This document shows, one piece after another, positions 45,262 through 55,482 of a stretch of 64,000 bases of DNA. Each line of letters opens with the position of its first letter. Position 1 is the stretch's first letter. Below the pieces are notes generated by a model, which saw only the letters and a program-made list of their open reading frames with translations, ran no database searches and was not told the DNA's origin. Both the position numbers and the translations under genes were made by a program. This DNA is from Volutella citrinella (Eukaryota; Ascomycota; Sordariomycetes; Hypocreales; Nectriaceae): the NCBI GenBank assembly GCA_034401135.1, contig JAWZSP010000002.1:2728001-2792000 (forward strand), given 5' to 3'.

Positions 45262-46831
45262 CTATATGTCGGCAATGGTAAAACTCAGGAGACTGCCAAG
45301 ACTTAACCCTGCAACCAAACACAGGCCCATGAAGCCACCAGCAGCCTCACGCTCCCCCTCGTCAACCCACTCGCCCGACGACATCATGAAGCTGCTCCCA
45401 AGCCAGCCGTTGGTGGCGCCAAAAATGAGCTGGACTATGAAGAGATAGAAAAAGTCGCTGCTTATGACGGCACCCCGACCGCCGATGTTGCAGAGGAGGT
45501 ACAGAGGCAGGAGACCGAAGCGAGCGACGGCGAGGAGAAACAGGGCGAACGGGCGGTGCTGCAGCGAAAAGGGCAGCATCGTGCTCACACGCCCTGCAAG
45601 GTCGCCCAGGTTCCAGAAGAAGAAGCCGAGCGGCACGAAGGCGGCGGGGCGGAAGAGGGGGCCGGCATTGTCCTGGACAGAGAGAATCTTGGCTGTGAAG
45701 ACGGGGAAGAACATGGTGGCGGTGAAGGTGAGAGCGACACCCAGAGCGAGCCAGTGCAGCTTGCGGAAGAGTCGCGACAAGGGTATGACCTTGCGAGCAG
45801 CGCGCTCGGCATCCTCGATGCTGGCGTGGGAGTCGGCCATGTGCTCCACCATGCGGTTCTCGACGATGTGGTTGTGCCGTTGCACCAGGGGGATAAAAGC
45901 AACCAGAGCAGCCAGAGAGACGGCTACGGCTGCCAGGAAGTAGACGAAGGCGGAGGAGTGGGTCCCGGACGGCGGAGGAGACGTCCCATCCGGAGCGCCA
46001 TCCGGAGCGGACGACTCTTCCCGGGGAGCCGGGAAGGCGAGTACCGTGGCTACCTGCGCGAGGGCGGGCAGCACACCAGCCACACCCTGGCCAGCCATGA
46101 TGGCCTGGACGTACTCGGGGCGGCCGAAGGAGGCGGCGAAGGCGAAGGCACCGTTCTGGATGAGCCCGGCGGCCCAGGCCGAGGCGGCGACCATGGCCAG
46201 GAGGAAGACGAGGTAGAGGACCGGCGAAGTAGTGAGGCCGAGGACGGTTGAGGCCGTCAACAGGCCGAATATGGCCACGTTGAGTATGAGAGCAAGGTTG
46301 ATTCGGAAGGGGTACGATGCCGAGTGCTGGATGTGCGTGAGCAAGAGCATGGCGCCGAGGTTGGTGAAGGTGGAGACGGCGAGGATGGCCGACTGCAAGT
46401 TGGCCTCGATCCACGGGTCGGCGTGGACGCGGCTGGCGAAGTAGGGATACGCAGCAAGAAACATGTTCCTGGAGGTACTTGTTAGCACGGGCTCTGGTGT
46501 AAATGTATTGCCATGTCCGCTCTCCAAGTTGCGCAGAGTGCCGCTGGGCACAGGATTCGTTCATCTAAGGCATCGCATTGCACCAAAATTCCAGCAGGAG
46601 AGGCAAGGCAGTGCAGTAGACTTACCAGGCCCAAAGCATAGCCATCCCCAAGAGTGCAAATATGCTATACTCCATCCAAGAAAAGGGGACATCATCCTGG
46701 CCGGGCAGAACGGCGGAGCCGGCGAGCTCGTTGGGGTCCTCGAAGGCGGCATCCTCTCCGGGTGCATTGAGAGGAGCATACTCGGATCTCATAGACGGCC
46801 GACGGCCGAAATTGCGTCGAATAAAGTCCAT
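45262..46831 (-). CDS. Equilibrative nucleoside transporter (ENT/SLC29 type)
   Basis: Two exons (46831-46626 and 46468-45262) encode 470 residues. The 157-base intron (GTAAGT...CAG, branch GCTAAC) splits the Trp codon in MLWAWNMFLAA, the first membrane helix. About eleven membrane spans are visible, separated by a hydrophilic central loop (about residues 195-280). The family signature W-N-L-G-D-L-A-G-R-V-S-T is present in the second half. The N-terminal cytosolic segment is acidic (EYAPLNAPGEDAAFEDP). ENT proteins move nucleosides down their gradient; the yeast relative Fun26 acts on the vacuole, and an acidic N-terminus is compatible with an endolysosomal location, but that is inference. Plasma-membrane uptake is the alternative. 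Confidence 0.92.
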
Positions 46832-48257
46832 GTTAACCTCGCGGCTCTGAATGCCGTTAATATGCTGGCCGAATGGCTCGATTGGATCCTGTTGGGGGTG
46901 CAGAACCACGACCTGAACGAAGGGCAGCGTCACAACGTGCGCGGGATCAAGGCTTCGTCGCACGGAACGGCAACCTCGGACACCGACCAAGTGCTCTTTG
47001 TCTATAGCAACTGCTCATCTACAGTCTATCCATGGGGCGTAATCTAGCAGCTTATCCGATGCCAGCTCGTTCGACGGGGGTCGCGTGGACAAGTCCCAGG
47101 CAAGCCAACTGTCCGTCAATGCGTGCGCCAATGCGATCGCGGACCACGCCGCTATCGGCCTGGATCGCTTGTGAGGGGTTTCCGCCCGGGGCTCGAAGTT
47201 CGGTCCTGTAGCTTCCTTGTCGTAGCCGGTGCTCGTTGATGGCGGTTTGAGAGGAGAGGGCGGGCGGCAGTGGTAGATGGTGAGGCTTGGCGATGCTCTG
47301 GGCTGGGAATTGGAAGGCAGCGAAGCCACCATCCGGGCAAGCCTGGGACGGTACCTATCAGGCATATGGGGTGGCGCGCGTGGGGTCCTGTTGGTGGCCG
47401 GTGCCAGACTGCCAGTGAGCAAGCCCGCTTTGCTCAGCCGCTAGCTGGCCTCCCGTGACGACCCGGCCTCAGATGATGGCCAACTAACACGGTGCCTACC
47501 GGCGCTAGTAACTGCGAAGCTGTCGGGTGATTTCGAGATCCAGATCCAGATCCAGATGCATACCCTGACATTGAGACCAGCCCCAGAGCAGACACCAAGC
47601 AAATGACAGACATCCGGAGTACAAGTGGAAACGCGCATGACTTGTCGCGGAGAAATGCACTGGCCCATGAGGAGCACACACTCATTCTGCCCCCCGGACA
47701 CTCTATTCTTGTCCCATGATGGCAGCTCCAGGATCCCTTGCGTCAGTGACCACCAGCATCTGACCCTTGGCGTATTACTAGTAGTTACACCACGTCAGCT
47801 GCAATGAGTTCACTGTCTCACACCCCCAGTACTCACCCACAGCCTCACGCAAGCTGATTCATACGAGCCGACTTCTTTCTACCAAGACCCCCATCTTGCA
47901 TTCGCTAGAGATACATCCTCCCTGTTCTCCTTGGTCTCATCCCGCCATAAGTACTGGCAGGCAGATAACCACAGTAAAGCCTGGTATGGCAACGGCTCAG
48001 CCTGGAATGCCTAATGGATCCTAGGCTTCATATATTCAAACTAGGGCGTGAGGTTTCCCATTGGACGGTGTTATCATTCAACTACCTACATAAATACATA
48101 CATACATACACACACACATACATACAGAAAACATGGTCAATGACGAGGACAGCCGCACAAACTGTCGGAATCACCATGTTCAAAATCTCCATCCTACACA
48201 ACATCCAACAAGGGAATCCAAACGCCATATAACACCGCGCTATCCCTAGCCTCAGAT
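46832..48257. other. Intergenic between ENT and HET genes
   Basis: About 1.4 kb. It contains a GATCCA/AGATCC repeat (47536-47558), a TACTAGTA site (47776-47783) and a CATA/CACA microsatellite (about 48087-48125). No supported gene is seen. Confidence 0.5.
48087..48125. repeat. CATA/CACA microsatellite
   Basis: Mixed ACAT and AC units between the ENT gene and the 3' end of the HET gene. Confidence 0.75.
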
Positions 48258-50609
48258 TTACCCAAGAAGAATCGGCATCTCATCCTTAGCATGCGCCTCC
48301 CACACCTTGAGCAGGATGTGGCCAACGCCGCGGCGATAAGCAATGTCGCCGATGCGCTCGATCCACAGCACGTTGACAATGTCAATCATCTCGTCCGCAT
48401 CCATGTTCTCCTCAAAGTGCTCCGCGTCAAAGACATGCGAGCCGCGGCGCTCTGTGGCCTTTGAGATGGCGACGAACTCGAGGCGCTCGTCGCCGTCGTA
48501 GTTGGACGACTGCACGCCCAGCCAGGCGTCGTGCGCGCGGAACTGACCGACCCACCGGTCGCGGCTCCAGATGTTGCCGATGGCGATGGGCGGGTTGCTC
48601 TTGTCCCGGTGCGCCAGCTCGGAGTGGAAGTTCACCTCGAAGAAGGCCATGGTCGTCTGGAAGGAGAGCAGCGGGCCGGGGAAGGCCTGCTCGCCCGGCG
48701 GCGGCGCCTGGTCGCCCTCCTCGGGGGGGTCCTCGACGGGCACGGGATACTTGAAGAGGGCCGTGTCGTCGCTGTCGTGTTTGAAGTGCGAGCCGCTGCG
48801 CGACCACCCAGGCGGGAGCGAGTTGCTGTTGGTGCGCCGGCCGCGCAGGTCGCGGAACTGCAGGCCCGTGTTCTGCACGGGCACCGTCGCGACGCGATCC
48901 GAGAGGCTCCAGGTGACGGTGGGCTTGATCTTGAACGCGTGAGGCGAACGCAGGCGCTTCGCGTCCTGGCTGCGGCTGATGGGCCTCGACTCCTCGACGT
49001 AGTCTGCCGCGGCTCGCCAGAGCGAGAGGTCCACCGGGATGTTGTCGTACCACCAGCCCATCCAGGACCACGACGGCAAGAACGGCGGCCGGGTCAACGC
49101 CCTACGTCGGATCGAGGCATGGGGCCGCCACAGAAGGGCAATGTCGAGGAACATGAGCGGCATGCCATAAATAAATCCCCCGGGGAACGATTTTGCCAAG
49201 ACCTGCGTGATGCCTGTGAAGGCATGCAAGGTGTCGTCCACGTACGTTACCCGTCTGCCCGTGTAATCCATGACGATGCGCGCATACTCGTCAAGGTCCG
49301 GCCAAGGTGGGTGTCGAAAGGCAAATGCAGCGCTGGGGACCAGGAGGGTGCAGTCCTGCCGTTTGCCGCCGCGTAGCTTGCTCATGACGCTGTTTGGGCT
49401 TCCCTCCCACGTCTCGCAGTGGCATTCCCAGGTGATTGTGTCTTCAAAGAAGAAGACTTTGCGTCGGGAGTAGAGACCTTCGACGAGGGTCCAGCCCCGG
49501 GTGTTCCAGGCGGATGCTGCCACGAGATCGCGATGGGTGCGGCCTCCTTGCCGTATTCCGCCTCGGATGGAGCGTCGTGGGTTCAGAGACACCAAGCCGG
49601 TGTTTGCGTCGCCAGATGCAGCCACAAAGGTCAAGTAGGCGTTTGCGAAGACATATGCCATGTTTCTGGTGGTGTTGAGCATCTCATTCGGGTCGTCCTG
49701 CACAATGCACAGCCGGTCGATCCACATCAGGCGCATGCCCATCTTCTTGGCGAGCCACATGGCATCAGCAAACGTCTTTGGGAGGTCGGCATCCGGCAGG
49801 TCGTTCTGGAAGGCTTCGACATTGGACTTGAGCAGCTGCATCTGTGGCTGCTGTTGCGCAGGCGCACGATATGGAGCCCCCCAGACGTAGCTGAGGGCGA
49901 CATAGCGGTCCTTGGGGGTCCCCTTGACGAGGCGATGCTCGACTACATCTATAAGCCACGCAGGGTGGTAGGTTGTCGCCTCGCCGTTGGAGCCGACGGC
50001 GCAATGATGGTCGTGGTTGGCGTTGCAGCTGTCAAGCCACTCGCGAATGCGAGCAATCGGGCTTCCTTTGGCGGCAGAGGCAGAGGTCGGACGCCGCTGG
50101 ACGCCCGGAGTACTATCACGGCTGCCGGCGAGAGCGCCCCCGCCAACAGCTGCTCCGTTTCGGGGTCCCCTAATGGAGCCAAAGAGGCGGCTGGTGATGC
50201 TGCTGCGCTTGCTGGGCGGCGCAGGGTCGCGGTCGTAGTCATCGTCCCGATCATGGTCCCGGGGCGGGTCGCGGTTGTGGTCGCCGCGGCTGAAGAAGCT
50301 GTTTCGCTTGGTCGGTGGGGGAGCATCCCGCTCTCGGTCACGATCCCGGGCTCGATCCCGGCGAGGGAGGTCACGATCGCGAACTCTGTCGCGGTCTCGG
50401 TCTCTGTCTCTGTCCCGGTCTCTGTCTCTATCGCGGTCCCGGTCTCGATCTCCGTAGTCCTGGTCGTAATCACGATCGTAGGTGCTGTTGCGCTTGCTGG
50501 GCGACGGAGGGTCTCGGTCCAGATCATGATCGCGATCGCGGTCACGGTCACGGTCGCGGTCACGGTCCCGATCACGGTCGCGGTCGCGAGGTCTTGGACT
50601 GTCGGCCAT
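48258..50609 (-). CDS. HET-domain protein with N-terminal Arg-Asp repeat
   Basis: Single exon of 783 residues from the ATG at 50609. Residues 8-130 are dominated by Arg-Asp dipeptides in two long runs (about 8-33 and 54-80). One short motif occurs three times, at about residues 34-42, 97-105 and 130-138: PP(S)PSKRNS, PPPTKRNS and APPSKRSS. The heterokaryon-incompatibility domain spans about 236-382 with its three blocks: RYVALSYVWG, LPKTFADAM...MWIDRLCIVQDD and AWNTRGWTLVEGLYSRR. Before it sits the common WLDSCNANHDHHC cysteine/histidine segment. HET proteins mediate non-self recognition and cell death after hyphal fusion, and some share a TIR-like fold. The long C-terminal half is unassigned. 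The Arg-Asp run resembles mixed-charge domains of splicing and nuclear-speckle proteins; I do not know it from HET proteins. Nuclear localisation or condensate formation is inference. Confidence 0.88.
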   Translation of the reverse strand: MADSPRPRDRDRDRDRDRDRDRDRDRDHDLDRDPPSPSKRNSTYDRDYDQDYGDRDRDRDRDRDRDRDRDRDRDRVRDRDLPRRDRARDRDRERDAPPPTKRNSFFSRGDHNRDPPRDHDRDDDYDRDPAPPSKRSSITSRLFGSIRGPRNGAAVGGGALAGSRDSTPGVQRRPTSASAAKGSPIARIREWLDSCNANHDHHCAVGSNGEATTYHPAWLIDVVEHRLVKGTPKDRYVALSYVWGAPYRAPAQQQPQMQLLKSNVEAFQNDLPDADLPKTFADAMWLAKKMGMRLMWIDRLCIVQDDPNEMLNTTRNMAYVFANAYLTFVAASGDANTGLVSLNPRRSIRGGIRQGGRTHRDLVAASAWNTRGWTLVEGLYSRRKVFFFEDTITWECHCETWEGSPNSVMSKLRGGKRQDCTLLVPSAAFAFRHPPWPDLDEYARIVMDYTGRRVTYVDDTLHAFTGITQVLAKSFPGGFIYGMPLMFLDIALLWRPHASIRRRALTRPPFLPSWSWMGWWYDNIPVDLSLWRAAADYVEESRPISRSQDAKRLRSPHAFKIKPTVTWSLSDRVATVPVQNTGLQFRDLRGRRTNSNSLPPGWSRSGSHFKHDSDDTALFKYPVPVEDPPEEGDQAPPPGEQAFPGPLLSFQTTMAFFEVNFHSELAHRDKSNPPIAIGNIWSRDRWVGQFRAHDAWLGVQSSNYDGDERLEFVAISKATERRGSHVFDAEHFEENMDADEMIDIVNVLWIERIGDIAYRRGVGHILLKVWEAHAKDEMPILLG
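50339..50590 (-). repeat. Hexanucleotide repeat encoding Arg-Asp
   Basis: Imperfect CGG/CGA-TCN-type hexamers run over about 250 bases inside the HET gene, in two blocks interrupted by non-repeat codons. The third positions vary while Arg and Asp are kept. This indicates selection on the dipeptide rather than very recent slippage, although length variation between strains is still likely. Confidence 0.8.
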
Positions 50610-52786
50610 GGTCTCAGAGCAGTAGGGCAGTCCTGCTCCTACTTTTGCGTCGCAATGCTCAGAGCTGCTACAGGAATGGGCTGTGTCAAACCAAGAGCCC
50701 GGCGCATGCCAGTCTAGGGGTGGGTGCGCAAAGGTTCGGGAACGCTGCGACGGCGCTGAAGCTAGGTCATGTCGAGGGCATGGCGACGGCAGGCCGAAGT
50801 GAGACGGATTCGCGTCATGTCACCATCTTGCAAAGCCCCTCAGTGTCGCAAGCTGGGGGTAGCTCTGCGCAGCATTGTGATTGGCTCCCGCCGCTGAGAC
50901 CCAAACAAATGGGCCGTCTAGGTGAGCTCCGGGGCAACCAGGAAGGATCCTTGCTCCTGTGAGAAGGGATTGATCCAATTTTGCGCGAATTGGTGAGCAA
51001 AACCGTCCTGTTATGTGCCAGTTTCTGGATTGCAATGGGATTGAGAGATCCGAGAGATTCAGAATATGTGAGGTATCCAGTCTAAGCCCAGGCTGGGTGG
51101 TAGACGCCCGTGGCTAAGCGTCAAGCTCTTTAGTTTCGCCTTGTATGTCACGCAGCTGACGTCGTCACACTGCACCACCACCACTCGACTACTACTACTA
51201 TAGCCTCTGATACCGCCACTCTCCATTAATGCATGCATTCGGCCCACTTGTGCTTCTGACCACCGCCGCTATTGGCCCCCAGTTGGACTTCCTGTTCCCT
51301 AGCCATGCATGCTTCGTTGGCGATTGTGCTGTTCCGTCACCATCTGCTCTACGCAGAGCTATCACCGCCTTCGGAGCGAGCATGCGTGTCCGAAAATCCC
51401 GGACCTAAGCCATCAGAGAGAGTCAAACAGGCTTCTCACGTTTCAGATTATCGGAAAGGCCAGGTGCAGGCTGCAGCAATGCCGGCACCTAACCCTTGGA
51501 GCAAATGTGACTGATCTCCCACAGAGTCTGATGCCATGTCGCTGGACAACCCGAAAAAGGAGGGTTACATTTGTTTCCAGTTTCCATCGACGTCTACAGA
51601 ACCTTGTGTGTACTAAGAGAGTTATTTGCCGCATTGCAACCAATTCGTTAGGCTCATCGCAACGGCATGGTGCTACACAGAACATCGCTCGTACTGCCCT
51701 GATAGCCAAGTTACAGCAAAAAGGCGTGAGATACTTGTGATGATTGCGAATGCGAAGCAGAAGCGTCAACCTGCAGGCCATAGTCGACGACATCAGCGGC
51801 GCTTGATTCCAACAAGCAAATATCGTGGCTCGCAGGCACAGTCCGTCAGTGTACGCTTCTAGACGCTGCGGCTACAGGGATCGTCTGGGCGAGTCGGACT
51901 TCCAGAGGCAGTGAACCGGGCTTGAGTCAGGGTCAACCTCGTCTCTTCTTTTTCGTGACGGCGGTGTAAGAGTCGTGATTCGCTCCGGATCCACTCATCT
52001 TGCGGTTGAGTCCGGCCTCGAGACCCGAGGCTTTAACGTCACCTGCGGCAGCCCATAAGTCTCGGCCTTGTCAATCGAGACTTCTGATACCCAAGTTCCA
52101 CAGTGAGAGCCAGAGTCACTGAATTCCTTCTGCAGACGTCCAGCAGACCCCGTTCGTGTGCATCGTGAGAGCCACCCACTTCTGCCCACGTGCAACCTCA
52201 TGCGAGTGCGCAGGCAACGGCCTCTTGGCTTGGAGGAAGAGAAGAAACCCATTGCTACCAGCACATAGACATGACGGTATTCGCATTTCGGACAGGGACT
52301 ACTAAAAGCTGTCGGGCCAAGGCAGAATGGCTTGCATAGACCTCCATCCCCGCCTGCGCTGTCATTGAGTCCATGAGCTGGCACTATTGGGCGGCAGTGC
52401 GTCGACGGCTGGAAACCTGACATCCGTGCCCCCAGCTAGATTAGACACCGTGGTCATGCCACATTACCCTGTCTTCATTGTTATAAAAGAACGACATATC
52501 CAACATGTTGGCTCTCCCACTCATTTCCCCACCTTCTTTTGTCCTACCACCACTGCCTTCTTGTTCCCTCCCACAAGTTCCATTTGTTTCAGCCATTTCT
52601 TCTCAACATTCCTACAGCAATTTCCTACCGGTTTATAATCTTTTTTTGGCCCGTTTACTGCCAAAGAGCTTGTTGCTTCACATATATCACAACGCTCCCC
52701 CAAAGAGTTAAAGGCTGGCCTTTTCACCAGGTCCGGCCGACTCACTTGTTCATCATATCCGACGAAAAGAGAAATACGGCTTTGAA
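50610..52786. other. Intergenic upstream of two divergent genes
   Basis: About 2.2 kb between the HET start and the unrecognised plus-strand gene. It includes a TAC run (51186-51201) and a TATA box (52482-52488). The open frame on the minus strand (51995-52423) and others show no domain character. Confidence 0.45.
52482..52488 (+). promoter_or_regulatory. TATA box of the 52.8-kb gene
   Basis: TATAAAA on the plus strand predicts transcription start near 52510-52520. That would exclude the ATG at 52505 as a start and makes the ATG at 52787 the first in the message, unless an intron intervenes. Confidence 0.45.
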
Positions 52787-53840
52787 ATGGACCCGCGGAA
52801 AGCAAAGGGCTAAGGCTGCCTTCAAGCGGCTTGGCCACTTTCTATCGCCACGTCGCCTGTGCTGCTGCGGCCGTACACCCGAAGACGAGTACGAGCGTAG
52901 GGATCTCGCACTCCCGAGGTCACGTCTCCCCTCTCGCCTTTATGTCAATGGGGACCGGTCAGCCAACGAGTCACGCAGATCAGGCCGTCTGAGGGGGTTG
53001 TGGTGCTTTGGTACTGGCGATGGATCAAATGAAAAGGAGCCCAGCGTCCAGAGCCGCCATCTCTCTCATTTTCCCGATTTCCCTACAGGCGACGACTTGA
53101 AGGATCCTCTACCAAATCGCCCAGTATGCCCGTACTGCCTTGCCGGCGGGGAACACAAGGGGCCTCTGCGACCAACAGAACAAACTAATATTCTTCTGAT
53201 ACCCAGTTTAAGCGAGGAGCCGCATGAGAAGGAGAGTCCCATTGACCCCGACGCTAAGAGTTTCGCATATGGCCTACGAGGGAAGGAGACCGGGGAAGTT
53301 GTCCAAAGCAAGAAGTCCCTGGGCCAAGGTCAGTCACAAGAGACGCCTTATGACCCCAAAGGCAAGGAGACAGAATATTCAACATCCAGGGGCACATTCT
53401 ATGAGGGCATCTCACCTGCTTCATCCGACGACGAGGGCGACAACGACGACGATGACTCCTCCTCAAGCATAGAATTCTCAACGGTGCCCCGAGGGAGAGC
53501 CAGATTGCACCACAAGTCCCCCGACCTGCCTGCTTCACGATGTGTCTCTGAGCCTCCGTTCGGGAGACCCAGGGCCGCGTCGGGCTCAATGTCAACCCGA
53601 GCACCAACTCCCAAAAGAGCTCCCACGCCCGTCAGAGCTCCGGCCCCCACGACTGCCCCGTTGCCTCGCGTTCGGAGAGCTTCTTCCACGAGCCGGCCCC
53701 CGGAGAGTGCCTTGATCTCTAGAGAAACGTGGCTGGTAAAAAGAACGGAAACGGTCAGGTATCGTGGTGGTGGTGGTGCTCCGCGTGCCCACACCCGCAA
53801 TCTGTCACTGAGTCACAACGCCAAACCCGTGTGGACGTGA
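52787..53840 (+). CDS. Unrecognised protein with disrupted or unresolved start
   Basis: From about 52812 to the TGA at 53838-53840 the frame encodes roughly 340 residues with coding character: basic KAAFKRLGHFLSPRR, a CCC triplet, a single CPYC, an acidic DDEGDNDDDDSSSS patch and a Thr/Pro/Ala/Arg-rich tail with APTPKRAPTPVRAP repeats. It is probably disordered and possibly palmitoylated at the CCC. No family is recognised. The problem is the start. The only ATG in excellent context (GAAATGG at 52787) reads MDPRKAKG and then TAA at 52811, in the frame one base off the main ORF. Possible explanations are a one-base insertion in the GGG before the stop, an upstream exon (for example ATG 52505 spliced from 52630 to 52731), or +1 frameshifting. 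I cannot decide between these. Confidence 0.55.
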
Positions 53841-54219
53841 GGGGAGAGAGGAACCGGGAGAGGTTGAGAAATTGTGCGATCCGCCGAAATTGATTGATGA
53901 ATTATGCTTTATGACCTGATGAGTTACAAGATGTTTTCAAGATAATACAGGTTCTGTTTAGACCTCAAACCTTACAATCTGCACCAATAGTTTAGTTGAA
54001 CGAGTTGCACTGTTTTACGCCATGGCTGGCTACGCTATCCCTTCAATGAGAAAGATTCTGCCTAATCTTTGTATCACATATAATATACGTCACATACCAT
54101 CGATATACAATTCGTCTCCTGATAACTGTATACTTATATGCTCTCCGAGAAAGTATATCCCGCGTGTATATACTGGAATAAACTTCCGCTTGACAAATCA
54201 ACCGTCATCCCTGATGATT
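53841..54219. other. AT-rich intergenic upstream of tRNA-Val
   Basis: About 380 bases, noticeably AT-rich at 54060-54180. It holds the 3' flank of the unrecognised gene. No other feature is seen. Confidence 0.55.
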
Positions 54220-54303
54220 GGTCGAATGGTCTAGTGGTTATGACGCTTCGTTCACAAAATGCTGAGTTCCGAAGAGGTCCCGGGTTCGACCCCCGGTTCG
54301 ACC
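54220..54303 (+). tRNA. tRNA-Val (anticodon CAC) with a 12-base intron
   Basis: 84 bases. The acceptor arms GGTCGAA and TTCGACC pair perfectly over seven bases. The A box is TGGTCTAGTGG and the B box is GGTTCGACCCC. The anticodon stem is CTTCG/CGAAG. The loop between them is 19 bases, 12 more than a mature loop. Placing the intron after position 37 gives anticodon CAC (Val) and a 72-base mature body. A T run (54304-54308) directly follows as the RNA polymerase III terminator. The intron boundary could shift by a base, but the anticodon stays the same. Confidence 0.9.
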
Positions 54304-54308
54304 TTTTT
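54304..54308 (+). terminator. RNA polymerase III terminator
   Basis: Five T directly after the tRNA-Val acceptor stem. Confidence 0.75.
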
Positions 54309-54593
54309 GCCATCCCGATGGCCTCCTTTTTGAGCTGAGAAAGAAATGTGTGGTCTCCGAGTGTTGTCTCTTCGTCGTCTTGGGAGGAAGCGGCGGAAAG
54401 GGACTGCCGTGGATTTGGGTATCCTAATTGCTGCTTCGTATATTCACTGTGATCCCCTCAGGACCAACAGGAGAATTAATATGCTTTGCTTTTGGGGTTA
54501 TGCCCCACATGTCCAGAATATCCACACAGCTGGTGCCAGAGCTTCCAACATGCCGTTGTCATTCACACTCTAAGCCCGGTGCAGCTATCAAAA

Positions 54594-55482
54594 ATGACTC
54601 GTTTTCGGCCCTGTATAGACCTGCACGCAGGTCAGGTAAAGCAAATTGTTGGGGGGACGCTCGATAGCAAGTCATCTGCTCTGCAAACCAACTTTGTCTC
54701 TCAACACCCCCCCGCTCACTTTGCCCGGCTCTACAAGGACAATGAGCTTGCGGGGGCGCACGTCATTATGCTAGGCCCCGGCAACACGGGACCAGCAAAG
54801 GAAGCCTTGCAGGCCTGGCCAGGCGGCCTTCAGGTCGGAGGCGGCATCAATGACAAGAACGCGAAGGAGTGGATGGATGCCGGGGCAGAAAAGGTAGGAA
54901 GGTGTTGGCTCTTGGCGCGGTTGAACCTGGCGGCTGACACTGAACATTAATAGGTCATCATCACATCGTATCTATTTCCCGAGGGCCGCTTTAGCCAAGA
55001 TCGCCTGGATGCTGTGCTGCAAGCCCTGGGCGGTGACATCAACAAGCTGGTCATCGACCTGAGCTGTCGGCGACGCGGCGAGGACTCGTGGTTCGTCGCA
55101 ATGAACAAATGGCAAACCATTACCGACATGGAAGTAAACAAGGGTAAGTAAGCCTTGTGCGACATCTTGAATCCCAGTCTTACATCGCACAGAGTCCATC
55201 CAGGCCCTCGAGCCGTACTGCTCGGAATTCTTGATCCACGCAGCCGACAACGAGGGGCTCCAAAAAGGCATCGACGAGAAACTAGTCGAGCGCCTTGCTG
55301 AATGGTGCACGATCCCCGTTACCTACGCGGGAGGTGGTCGGAATCTGGAGGATCTGGACCGGGTGAAGGAACTGAGTGGTGGAAAGGTGGACCTCACGAT
55401 TGGCAGCGCCCTTGATTGCTTTGGTGGCTCAGGCGTCAAGTTTGATGACTGTGTGGCGTGGAACAAAAAGCAAGGCAACTAG
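54594..55482 (+). CDS. HIS6: HisA-type isomerase HIS6 (histidine biosynthesis)
   Basis: Three exons (54594-54893, 54954-55143, 55193-55482) encode 259 residues, the normal length for eukaryotic His6. The introns (60 and 49 bases) are GTAGGA...TAG and GTAAGT...CAG and keep frame. This is a TIM barrel of the HisA/HisF family: catalytic Asp9 in CIDLHAG, glycine-rich phosphate-binding loops LQVGGGIND and VTYAGGG, and the second acid Asp135 in LVIDLSCRR. It converts ProFAR to PRFAR, the fourth step of histidine synthesis, by an Amadori rearrangement. TGACTC, the core of the Gcn4/CPC1 site, occurs exactly at the start codon (54595-54600), but no clear site is seen in the short 290-base gap to the tRNA gene. 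Cross-pathway control is expected from the family, not shown. Confidence 0.96.

Noticed and set aside
45556..46251. 231-codon plus-strand frame over the transporter gene
   Set aside because: It is Glu/Gly-rich only because it is antisense to hydrophobic membrane-helix codons.
49419..50717. 432-codon plus-strand frame over the HET gene
   Set aside because: It is the antisense reading of the Arg-Asp repeat (Val/Thr/Ser repeats), a shadow of the real minus-strand gene.
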